Assembly (NCBI GenBank): GCA_937910655.1
Contig: CALEMV010000260.1
Location: 1 to 6,101, forward strand
Source: an uncultured Solobacterium sp.
GTDB lineage: Bacteria; Bacillota_I; Bacilli_A; Erysipelotrichales; Erysipelotrichaceae
Length of the DNA: 6,101 bases
Direction: 5' to 3'
In this document: in pieces, positions 1-5,727 of the stretch
Layout of the letters: every line of letters begins with the position of its first letter
Numbering within the stretch: the first letter of the stretch is position 1
Translations under genes and position numbers: made by a program
Notes under the pieces: generated by a model
Databases searched by the model: none
The model's input: the letters and a program-made list of their open reading frames with translations, nothing else
What the model was told of the DNA's origin: nothing

Positions 1-131
1 AGAAAGTATTTCAATATGCGCAACAAAACTTCTTTGCAAGACAAGATGAAATCAGTCAAGAAGATAAATTTTTTCAAGAGAATATATTCCGTAATTTCCA
101 TGCATACATGGATAGTAAAAATAAATATTAA
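1..131 (+). CDS. C-terminal fragment of an unidentified protein
   Basis: An open frame enters from the left edge (codons in phase with base 3) and ends at TAA 129-131, giving about 42 residues ending HAYMDSKNKY. The residues are mostly polar and charged, rich in Gln, Asp, Glu, Lys and Phe, with no membrane segment, cysteine motif or signature I recognise. The frame is thought to be real because it is open from the edge and its stop lies five bases before a strong hairpin terminator at 136-167. A competing plus-strand frame (16-204) runs through that terminator and is rejected. Function cannot be assigned from this piece. Confidence 0.55.
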   Translation, partial: KVFQYAQQNFFARQDEISQEDKFFQENIFRNFHAYMDSKNKY

Positions 132-135
132 AGTA

Positions 136-167
136 AAGCCCGAGATGTTTATCCCGGGCTTATTTTT
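136..167. terminator. Bidirectional intrinsic terminator
   Basis: AAGCCCG (136-142) pairs with CGGGCTT (155-161). After one mismatch (143/154) the stem continues for three more pairs (144-146 with 151-153), leaving a short loop. On the plus strand it is followed by TATTTTTATATTT. On the minus strand it is followed by a T-rich stretch (TTTACTTT). It sits between two convergent stops (131 on plus, 166 on minus), so it probably serves both genes. Confidence 0.85.
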
Positions 168-633
168 ATATTTGTTCCGCTTGTACTTGAATGAGATTCT
201 GTAGTTGCATACGATACAATAATAAGTCATCCTCAAGAGGGTTTAATACAGCTGCCGCAACCTTTGTGTTTAGATTTAGGAAATCTAATATATCTTGTTT
301 TGTGACGATGTAGATATGTTCATCTTTTTGTAGTGTTGGTTTAAATTTTTGTAGGCCTTCCAATGTAGAAAATACAGGAAGATACTTTTCACCATCAGTT
401 GCCTGCATTAAATCAACACGGTCAATATTAGATGCTTGAATACTGTCATTTTTGATTGCGTCTTCTTTTGGATAGAAGGCAACATAGAATCGACGGTCAC
501 CTGCCATATAGAGTGTTAACTCTTCTAGTATCTTTTGCATACCTTCTTCACTAAGAGGTGCTTTGCGCTCTAAGAGTAGGCTTTCTAGTTTTGTATCTAT
601 CGTTGTATCAGTTAATGAATTAAATTTTTGCAT
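166..633 (-). CDS. SseB-family N-terminal domain protein
   Basis: A 155-residue soluble protein with no signal peptide or membrane segment. The core at about residues 49-100 (RRFYVAFYPKE, then ATDGEKYLPVFSTLEGLQKF) resembles the SseB N-terminal domain: a strand reading 'yvp.y', then 'dG..ylPvFts.e.l..f'. This domain is common in stand-alone Firmicutes proteins of unknown role; the name comes from an enterobacterial protein and does not imply type III secretion here. The start is placed at the ATG complementing 631-633 because GGTGAGG lies five bases upstream. An in-frame ATG 14 codons earlier overlaps the yaaA start, has no ribosome binding site and would sit upstream of the likely transcription start. 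The C-terminal part (105-155) is predicted helical and is not assigned. The gene diverges from yaaA and is probably monocistronic. Confidence 0.75.
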   Translation of the reverse strand: MQKFNSLTDTTIDTKLESLLLERKAPLSEEGMQKILEELTLYMAGDRRFYVAFYPKEDAIKNDSIQASNIDRVDLMQATDGEKYLPVFSTLEGLQKFKPTLQKDEHIYIVTKQDILDFLNLNTKVAAAVLNPLEDDLLLYRMQLQNLIQVQAEQI

Positions 634-656
634 GTAATCCTCACCATTTCTGCATT

Positions 657-668
657 TATTATATAATA
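657..668. promoter_or_regulatory. Palindromic shared -10 box of divergent promoters
   Basis: The 12-mer TATTATATAATA is its own reverse complement. It holds a consensus TATAAT on the plus strand (662-667, toward yaaA) and another on the minus strand (663-658, toward the SseB-like gene). No good -35 hexamer is seen at 16-18 bp on either side, so strength or factor use is uncertain. The plus-strand -10 predicts transcription starting around base 674, the first base of the yaaA ATG. The minus-strand one predicts a start near 651, about 18 bases before the SseB-like ATG, which leaves room for its GGTGAGG site. Confidence 0.5.
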
Positions 669-673
669 GGAAC

Positions 674-1402
674 ATGAAAATAATATTCTCTCCAACAAAA
701 AAGATGATTCAAGATGAAGATTTACCCCCAAAAACAATACCGGTTTTTCTATCAAAGACAGAGAAATTGCTTGAAAAACTACGTAGTATGAGTGCTGAAC
801 AACTACAACATATGTATCGTTGTAATGATAAGATCTTGGCTGAAAATATCAAGCGTATTGAAACAATGAACTTGTATGAGAATCTTTCGCCTGCGTTATT
901 CAGTTATAGTGGTCTTGCGTTTCAACATTTATCTGCGACTTCTCTATGCCAAGATGAGTTAGACTATCTACAAGAACACTTCCGTATTCTTTCTGGTTTC
1001 TATGGTGTACTAAAGCCAATGGATGGTATTACACCATATCGTTTGGAAATGTTATCGGTATTTCCAGATGGTAGTAACCTATATGACTATTGGAATGATG
1101 CGCTTTATCGTGAGCTCAATGACAATGTGATTATCAATCTTGCGTCCGAAGAGTATTCACGTTGTATTAAAGATTATCTTCAAGAAAATGATCGCATGAT
1201 TCATATTATCTTTGGCGAATTCAAGAATGGAAAGCTAATTACAAAGGCGACCAAGGCAAAGATGGCACGTGGAGATATGATTTGGTATATGGCACAAAAT
1301 CACATCACTGATCCTGAAGACATTAAGAAATTTAATGAACATTATTACTATGATGCTGAACTTTCTGATGATACACACTTTGTATTTATTACACAGGAGT
1401 AA
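674..1402 (+). CDS. yaaA: YaaA family peroxide stress protein (UPF0246/DUF328)
   Basis: A 242-residue cytoplasmic protein matching YaaA along its whole length. The start MKIIFSPTKKM corresponds to the family's 'MkiliSPaKtM'. Around residues 75-85 it has FSYSGLAFQHL ('y.G.vy..l'), then FRILSGFYGVLKPMDGITPYRLEM ('lrilSglYGllrPlD.i.pYRLEM'), LYDYW, VINLAS near 152-157, IIFGEFKNGK, and the terminal block AKMARGDMIWYM...FNEHYYY. In E. coli, YaaA lowers intracellular free iron and limits hydrogen-peroxide damage to DNA; the fold can bind DNA. That this anaerobe uses it the same way is inference. Length is near the usual 240-260. The N-terminal family match fixes the start at 674, although upstream there is only AGG three bases away, a poor ribosome binding site. 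It is followed after 6 bp by the phosphodiesterase gene, probably in one transcript. Confidence 0.92.
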   Translation: MKIIFSPTKKMIQDEDLPPKTIPVFLSKTEKLLEKLRSMSAEQLQHMYRCNDKILAENIKRIETMNLYENLSPALFSYSGLAFQHLSATSLCQDELDYLQEHFRILSGFYGVLKPMDGITPYRLEMLSVFPDGSNLYDYWNDALYRELNDNVIINLASEEYSRCIKDYLQENDRMIHIIFGEFKNGKLITKATKAKMARGDMIWYMAQNHITDPEDIKKFNEHYYYDAELSDDTHFVFITQE

Positions 1403-1408
1403 GATACA

Positions 1409-2272
1409 ATGATTGGTATGATTATCGTAATCAGTATTTGTTTACTCTATCTATGGATGATTCATCCCCAGAATCTTGATGATGAAAAGTGGGAAGGATT
1501 TCGTCATCACTATTATGCTCACCGTGGTTTACATGATACACAAAGGAATATTCCAGAGAATTCAATGGCTGCTTTTTTGAAAGCAGTAGAGAATGGTTAT
1601 GGTATTGAGCTAGATGTGCAACTAACCAAAGATGGTGTACCTGTTATTTTTCACGATGGAAAGACTGGTAGATTATTACGTGATGAAAAAGATATGGTTG
1701 TTAATAAAGTGCTTACGGAATTAACATTGGATGAATTACAGAGATGCCACCTACTAACAAGTAAAGAGAAGGTTCCTCTGTTTGAAGATGTATTAAAATT
1801 AGTAGATGGAAAAGTTCCCTTGATTGTGGAATTAAAGGTAGCCAATTCATCAACTGATACAAATGTATTGTGTAGTAAGGCAGATTTGTTGTTGCGAAAA
1901 TATCATGGTGTATATTGTGTGGAGTCGTTTCATCCTGCTTGTGTAAACTGGTATCGCAAGAATCGTCCTGAGATTATTCGTGGTCAACTCGCTGAACGTC
2001 CTAACGCACAAGCAAAAGGAAAGATGTTTGTCTTAACGAGGATAATGCAGTATCTTCTAACAAACTTCATTACACGACCAAACTTTATTGCGTATAACCA
2101 CCATAACCGTTATAACCTTTCACGCATGTTGTGCCATTGTCTATTTAAAAATCCTGCAGTAGCTTGGACAATTCGCTCTAAACAGGAGTTAGAAGAAAAC
2201 CGTAAGTATTTTGATTACTTTATTTTTGAACACTTTTTACCAGATGGTAAATCAAGTTCCGAAGAACAGTAA
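1409..2272 (+). CDS. Membrane-anchored glycerophosphodiester phosphodiesterase (GDPD family)
   Basis: A 287-residue protein with one hydrophobic N-terminal segment (about residues 2-18), probably a membrane anchor, followed by a GDPD catalytic domain. Visible family signatures are AHRG (catalytic His38, Arg39), PENS (49-52), G-x-E-x-D-V (Glu67, Asp69), T-K-D-G (73-76), F-H-D (second catalytic His82) and V-E-L-K (Glu141, Lys143). All expected general acid/base and metal ligands are present. Such enzymes hydrolyse glycerophosphodiesters to glycerol-3-phosphate and an alcohol, with Ca or Mg; anchored forms in Firmicutes are thought to act on lipid or teichoic-acid-derived substrates, but the substrate here is not evident. 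AGGAG at 1395-1399 lies nine bases before the ATG, overlapping the end of yaaA. The C-terminal region (about 200-287, with T-I-R near 168 of the catalytic block continuing as AVAWTIRSKQEL) completes the barrel. The last codons lie inside the terminator hairpin. Confidence 0.9.
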   Translation: MIGMIIVISICLLYLWMIHPQNLDDEKWEGFRHHYYAHRGLHDTQRNIPENSMAAFLKAVENGYGIELDVQLTKDGVPVIFHDGKTGRLLRDEKDMVVNKVLTELTLDELQRCHLLTSKEKVPLFEDVLKLVDGKVPLIVELKVANSSTDTNVLCSKADLLLRKYHGVYCVESFHPACVNWYRKNRPEIIRGQLAERPNAQAKGKMFVLTRIMQYLLTNFITRPNFIAYNHHNRYNLSRMLCHCLFKNPAVAWTIRSKQELEENRKYFDYFIFEHFLPDGKSSSEEQ

Positions 2273-2288
2273 ATGTTTCGGAACTTTT
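2254..2288 (+). terminator. Intrinsic terminator overlapping the GDPD 3' end
   Basis: AAGTTCCGAA (2254-2263) is a perfect 10-bp inverted repeat of TTCGGAACTT (2277-2286), followed by TTTTCATTT. The left arm is coding sequence and the TAA stop (2270-2272) is in the loop. It should end the yaaA-GDPD transcript and insulate the following operon. Confidence 0.8.
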
Positions 2289-2291
2289 CAT

Positions 2292-2344
2292 TTGAACAAG
2301 GTTTTGAATAGAGAATAATATGATAAAATACTAACTATAAGGAG
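2292..2344 (+). promoter_or_regulatory. Promoter region and ribosome binding site of the nrd-like operon
   Basis: Two overlapping sigma-A-like readings are possible. One is TTGAAC (2292-2297), an 18-bp spacer and TAATAT (2316-2321). The other is an extended -10, TGATAAAAT (2321-2329), with only a weak TTTTGA 16 bp upstream. TTTGAA occurs twice, 12 bp apart (2291, 2303). The ribosome binding site AAGGAG is at 2339-2344, a rather long 12 bases before ATG 2357, and overlaps the 8-bp palindrome GGAGCTCC (2341-2348). An operator for the MarR domain encoded next would be expected here, but no convincing long inverted repeat is seen. Confidence 0.5.
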
Positions 2345-2356
2345 CTCCAATCCGGA

Positions 2357-3508
2357 ATGAGTGATACGAGTAATTTTATTTTGAATCTATCAGTATTGTT
2401 TCGCAATACACAAAAATATTTTGATAAGATGCTGGCGCCATATGATATTGGCTCCGGCCAATTAACATTTTTATTGATTATCAATGAGAATGAGGGTATT
2501 ACAATGCAAGACGTCACACGTATCAGTGAAGTGGATAAAGGTACAACAACGAAGAGTATTCAGCGTCTGATTGAACAAGGATACGTGAGTGCAGTACAGG
2601 ATGAAAAAGACCACCGTATGAAGCATTTACATACCACTGATAAAGCATCCGCAATGATGACTGCTGTATATGATTTCCGTAATCAATGTCGTGCAGCACT
2701 AGCTAGTGGTGTTGATTTCGACCAGTTTGAGGAGATGTTAAATGTTGCCTGTGAAAACTCTCGTAATATTTTATCTAGTGAGCCAACTGCGTTTCATACA
2801 TTAAAAATTGGTGCTTTACAGAAGACAACGATTACGGATTACCCTGGAAAAGTTGCGGCGACAATCTACACAGCTGGATGTAACATGAAGTGTCCATTCT
2901 GTAATCAGAAAGATCTTGTGTTTATTCCTGAGAAATATCGCTATATCACACCAGAGGAAATTCTTTCATACCTCAATCAGCGTAGTGGCTTATTGGATGG
3001 TGTTGTCATCAGTGGTGGTGAACCATTATTACAAGAAGAACTCATCCCATTTATTCGCCAGATTAAAGAACTAGGCTACGCGGTAAAGCTAGATACCAAT
3101 GGCACAAATAATGAAAAGCTTGGAGTATTATTGGAAGAAGGCTTGGTGGATTTTGTATCACTAGATATGAAAAATAGTGCCGAGAAGTATCCGCTAACCA
3201 GTGGTCTAAAATCGGATGTGGAATACAAACATCCAATTTCAGAAAGCGTACGCTTACTGCAAGAATATAAAGTAGAACATGAATTTAAAACAACTGTTGT
3301 AAAGGAATTTCATACGGTTGATGATTTGATAAAGATTGCCAAGTTTATTGGCAGTGATGCTCATTATGTATTACAACAATTTGTATCTTCGGATTCAGTG
3401 ATTCAACCTGACCTGCATGCATATACTGCTGAAGAGATGGTAGAAATGAAGAAAGCGGTTGAACCGTATGTGAAGACTGTAGAATTAAGATTAGCGAAGG
3501 AGGTGTAA
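2357..3508 (+). CDS. MarR winged-helix / NrdG-type radical SAM fusion (anaerobic RNR activating protein)
   Basis: A 383-residue fusion. Residues 1 to about 140 are a MarR-type DNA-binding module: dimerisation helices, a helix-turn-helix around 49-78 (GITMQDVTRISEVDKGTTTK, then SIQRLIEQGYV), and a wing at 81-96 with the typical D-E-K-D-H-R pattern. From about 149 (LKIGALQKTTITDYPGK) it is a complete NrdG2-type activase with the radical SAM cluster motif C175-x3-C179-x2-C182, S-G-G-E-P (219-223), D-T-N-G (246-249) and the usual VELR ending. Such activases bind a [4Fe-4S] cluster, cleave S-adenosylmethionine and install a glycyl radical on NrdD. No stop, start codon or ribosome binding site is seen at the domain junction, so one polypeptide is expected. 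An ordinary NrdG of this type would start near residue 149. The gene opens the operon; its last codons form the ribosome binding site of the NrdD gene. An autoregulatory or redox-sensing role for the MarR part is inference. Confidence 0.9.
   Translation: MSDTSNFILNLSVLFRNTQKYFDKMLAPYDIGSGQLTFLLIINENEGITMQDVTRISEVDKGTTTKSIQRLIEQGYVSAVQDEKDHRMKHLHTTDKASAMMTAVYDFRNQCRAALASGVDFDQFEEMLNVACENSRNILSSEPTAFHTLKIGALQKTTITDYPGKVAATIYTAGCNMKCPFCNQKDLVFIPEKYRYITPEEILSYLNQRSGLLDGVVISGGEPLLQEELIPFIRQIKELGYAVKLDTNGTNNEKLGVLLEEGLVDFVSLDMKNSAEKYPLTSGLKSDVEYKHPISESVRLLQEYKVEHEFKTTVVKEFHTVDDLIKIAKFIGSDAHYVLQQFVSSDSVIQPDLHAYTAEEMVEMKKAVEPYVKTVELRLAKEV
3498..3503 (+). promoter_or_regulatory. Ribosome binding site deciding the NrdD start
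   Basis: AGGAGG lies inside the last codons of the upstream fusion gene (stop 3506-3508). It is eight bases from ATG 3512 but five from the in-frame GTG 3509, so ATG 3512 is preferred. The overlap suggests translational coupling between activase and reductase. Confidence 0.8.
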
Positions 3509-3511
3509 GTG

Positions 3512-5452
3512 ATGTATCGTGTAAAGAAAAGAGATGGTAGTACTGCAGCGTTTAACATCAAGAAGGTCGCAAGTGCGATTCGTAAAGCGTTTGATGCATG
3601 TGATCGTGAATACACCGATAGCGTAATCGATTTAATTGCATTACGTATTACCAGTGATTTTGAACCTAAGATTCAGAATAGCTTAATTGACGTAGAAAAG
3701 ATTCAAGATAGTGCAGAAAAAGTATTAAGTGAATCTGGATATGCGGATGTATCAAAGGCATATATTCTCTATCGTAAACAGCGTGAAAATGTACGTAATA
3801 TTACAAATACAACATTTGATTATCATTCTGTTGTGGATAATTATATCAATACTGGAAATCAACACAGTAAAGGGAATACAACGTACTCTGTTGGTGGTTT
3901 GATTTTATCAAACTCAGCCTCCATTACCACCAATTATTGGTTGAGTGAAGTATATGATGAAGAGGTTGCTAATGCACATCGTGATGGTTATATTCATATT
4001 CATGATTTGAATATGTTAACAGGATGTAATGCAGGGTGGTCTTTAAAGGAGTTAATCCAACAAGGTTTGGGTGGGGTGGCTAAGCAAACTTCTTCCGCTC
4101 CTGCAAAACATCTGATAACCATCTGTAATCAGATTGTAAACTTTTTTGGGATTATGCAGAATGAATGGGCAGGAGCGCAATCCTTCTCATCCTTTGATAC
4201 GTACCTGGCTCCGTTTGTACGCATGGATCATTTATCATTCGATGAAGTAAAGCAGAGTATGCAGACATTAATCTATGGGTTAAATACACCATCTCGTTGG
4301 GGAACGATTTCTCCGTTTGCGAATATCTGCTTTGATTGGACAGTTCCTGAAGATCTTGCGAAGCGTCCAGCGATTGTTGGTGGTGAGGAACAAGACTTTA
4401 CGTATGGTGATTGTCAGGATGAAATGGCAATCATCAATCGTGCCTTCCTTGAAGTTGTCTTAGAAGGTGATGCGGAAGGAAATAAATTCTCATTCCCAAT
4501 TCCAACATATGCAATCACTAAGAAATTTGATTGGAATAGTGAGAATGCAAAATTGTTATTAGAAGTTACTGTAAAGACAGGTCTTCCATACTTTGCGAAT
4601 TTTATTAATGGTGATTTAAAGCAGAAGAATGCACGTAGTATCTTTAGCGGTACTCATTTTAACGCAAAGAAACTATTTAAGAAGACTGGTGGTTTATTTG
4701 CGTATGGAGAAAATACCGGAACGATTGGGACTGTATCGATCAATATGGCTAGACTTGCTTATCTTGCCAAAGATGAAGAAGATTTCCTGAAACATCTAGA
4801 TAAGGTATTAGATATCTCTGCTCGCTCTTTGAGTACAAAGCGTCAAGTTCTTGCAAGCCTTTTAGAAGCGGGGCTATATCCTTATACCAAGCATTATCTT
4901 GGTACCTTTGATAATCATTTTTCTTCGATTGGAATCGTAGGTATGAATGAAGCATGCATGAATGCAAAGTGGATCCAAAAGGGTTTAGAAACAGAAGAGG
5001 CACAGGAATTTGCGGAGAATGTACTCATGCATGTACGTAAGCGTCTAAAAGAATATCAAGCAGACCACCATGAACTCTTTAGTATTGAAGCAGTAGCGGC
5101 AGGAGATATCTCACATCGCTTTGCGTTAAAGGATAAAAATGAATATCCTGATATGGTGATTGCGATGCAAGGTGATACACCATACTACACAGGTAGTACT
5201 GAGTTACCAATCGATGGAAATGTAGATTTATTTACTCGTTTAGATATACAGAATCGCATGCAAGAAATCTATACTGGTGGAACCATCTTTAATGTACGTC
5301 TTGCGAAGAATGAGTATGACGCAAAAGGTATTGCGATACTTTTAGAGCGTATTATGGAAAACTATACAATTCCATATATCACACTCAATACATGCAATCG
5401 TGATTATCCAATTGAAGGTTATTTATACCAAGAGGCTGTTAACGAAAGATGA
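3512..5452 (+). CDS. nrdD: Divergent NrdD-family anaerobic ribonucleoside-triphosphate reductase
   Basis: A 646-residue protein. Residues 1 to about 92 are an ATP-cone (start YRVKKRDGSTAAF; later YILYRKQRE), the dATP/ATP allosteric domain. The rest follows Firmicutes NrdD closely: YIHIHDLNML, AGWSLKELIQQGLGG, SAPAKHL, QIVNFFGIMQNEWAGAQ, FDTYLAPFVRMD, LNTPSRWGT, VGGEEQDFTYGDC, FSFPIPTY, YPYTKHYLGTFDNHFS, GIVGMNE (Glu479), PYYTGSTELP, and YTGGTIFNV. Active members reduce NTPs to dNTPs using a C-terminal glycyl radical and a cysteine thiyl radical. Oddities, compared with remembered family sequences: the loop usually reading R-S-M-C-C-R-L here reads RSIFSGTH (375-382). After IPYITL (620-625) the usual zinc cysteines and the S-R-I-T-G-Y radical motif with a long tail are replaced by a 21-residue end containing I-E-G-Y (Gly636). 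Seven cysteines remain: 30, 172, 205, 273, 301, 482 and 628. The fold assignment is firm; catalytic competence is uncertain. It overlaps the next gene by four bases. Confidence 0.88.
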   Translation: MYRVKKRDGSTAAFNIKKVASAIRKAFDACDREYTDSVIDLIALRITSDFEPKIQNSLIDVEKIQDSAEKVLSESGYADVSKAYILYRKQRENVRNITNTTFDYHSVVDNYINTGNQHSKGNTTYSVGGLILSNSASITTNYWLSEVYDEEVANAHRDGYIHIHDLNMLTGCNAGWSLKELIQQGLGGVAKQTSSAPAKHLITICNQIVNFFGIMQNEWAGAQSFSSFDTYLAPFVRMDHLSFDEVKQSMQTLIYGLNTPSRWGTISPFANICFDWTVPEDLAKRPAIVGGEEQDFTYGDCQDEMAIINRAFLEVVLEGDAEGNKFSFPIPTYAITKKFDWNSENAKLLLEVTVKTGLPYFANFINGDLKQKNARSIFSGTHFNAKKLFKKTGGLFAYGENTGTIGTVSINMARLAYLAKDEEDFLKHLDKVLDISARSLSTKRQVLASLLEAGLYPYTKHYLGTFDNHFSSIGIVGMNEACMNAKWIQKGLETEEAQEFAENVLMHVRKRLKEYQADHHELFSIEAVAAGDISHRFALKDKNEYPDMVIAMQGDTPYYTGSTELPIDGNVDLFTRLDIQNRMQEIYTGGTIFNVRLAKNEYDAKGIAILLERIMENYTIPYITLNTCNRDYPIEGYLYQEAVNER

Positions 5453-5679
5453 GTAAACTTCCACAATTAATCACAACCAAAAACTGTCCAAAGTGTAAAC
5501 TCATCAAAGAATATATGGCGCAAAAAGACTTCGCGTATGAAGTTATAGAAGCAGAGAAGAATATGAAACTCTGTAGAAATCTAGGAATTATGATTGCGCC
5601 TACGATGTTGGTTCATCACCAGGATAGGATTGAACAGTTCATTGGTTTTGAGGCGATTCAAAAATTTATCGATAAATAG
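5449..5679 (+). CDS. Glutaredoxin-like thiol redoxin (NrdH type)
   Basis: A 76-residue protein of the thioredoxin/glutaredoxin fold. It opens with a beta strand (LPQLITT) leading to the redox-active C13-P-K-C16, followed by the helix CKLIKEYMAQKDF, a second strand (AYEVIEA), and the cis-proline segment I-A-P51-T-M followed by strand MLVHH; it ends with helix FEAIQKFIDK. The length matches small NrdH-like redoxins. Its ATG overlaps the NrdD stop (ATGA, 5449-5452) and there is no strong ribosome binding site, so translation is probably coupled to NrdD. From context it is the electron donor to the reductase, replacing formate; some class III enzymes are known to use a thioredoxin- or glutaredoxin-like donor. 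An additional Cys42 is present. The CPKC sequence differs from the CPYC of classical glutaredoxins, so glutathione use is not implied. Confidence 0.85.
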   Translation: MSKLPQLITTKNCPKCKLIKEYMAQKDFAYEVIEAEKNMKLCRNLGIMIAPTMLVHHQDRIEQFIGFEAIQKFIDK

Positions 5680-5686
5680 AGTGTAG

Positions 5687-5719
5687 AAAGAGCTAAGACA
5701 TTATGTCCTAGCTCTTTTT
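5687..5719 (+). terminator. Intrinsic terminator of the nrd-like operon
   Basis: AAAGAGCTA (5687-5695) pairs with TAGCTCTTT (5709-5717). After one A-C mismatch, GACA (5697-5700) pairs with TGTC (5704-5707), leaving a 3-base loop. The right arm runs into TTTTT (5715-5719). It lies eight bases after the redoxin stop and between converging genes; the minus-strand side has only a short T run, so use by the surface-protein gene is less certain. Confidence 0.9.
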
Positions 5720-5727
5720 GTTAGATT

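Noticed and set aside
16..204. Plus-strand open frame of 62 codons near the left edge
   Set aside because: It runs through the strong bidirectional terminator and into the antisense of the SseB-like gene; the frame in phase with base 3, ending just before the terminator, is the better reading.
634..675. Upstream extension of the SseB-like gene by 14 residues
   Set aside because: The earlier ATG has no ribosome binding site, overlaps the yaaA start and lies upstream of the predicted transcription start; the ATG complementing 631-633 has GGTGAGG at good spacing.
651..675. PerR or Fur box controlling yaaA
   Set aside because: The AT palindrome is a 12-mer without a central spacer and does not match the 7-1-7 PerR pattern or the 19-bp Fur pattern; it is better explained as overlapping -10 elements.
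1651..1845. Antisense open frame inside the GDPD gene
   Set aside because: Low-complexity Ser/Thr/Asn-rich product with no ribosome binding site, opposite a gene with full catalytic motifs.
2328..2338. ATACTAACTAT as an NrdR box or MarR operator
   Set aside because: It is only partly palindromic, too short, present once, and does not fit the tandem 16-bp NrdR boxes; not strong enough to call.
2335..2517. Antisense open frame over the start of the fusion gene
   Set aside because: Shadow of the MarR coding region; no ribosome binding site or family signal.
3403..3615. Antisense open frame across the fusion-NrdD junction
   Set aside because: Runs opposite two well-supported genes and has no recognisable product.
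4749..5003. Antisense open frame of 84 codons inside the NrdD gene
   Set aside because: Opposite a conserved NrdD segment; no ribosome binding site or family signal.
5380..5460. Frameshift explaining the short NrdD C-terminus
   Set aside because: Neither alternative frame gives the zinc cysteines or an R-x-x-G-Y motif, and the redoxin gene begins at the NrdD stop, leaving no room for the missing module.
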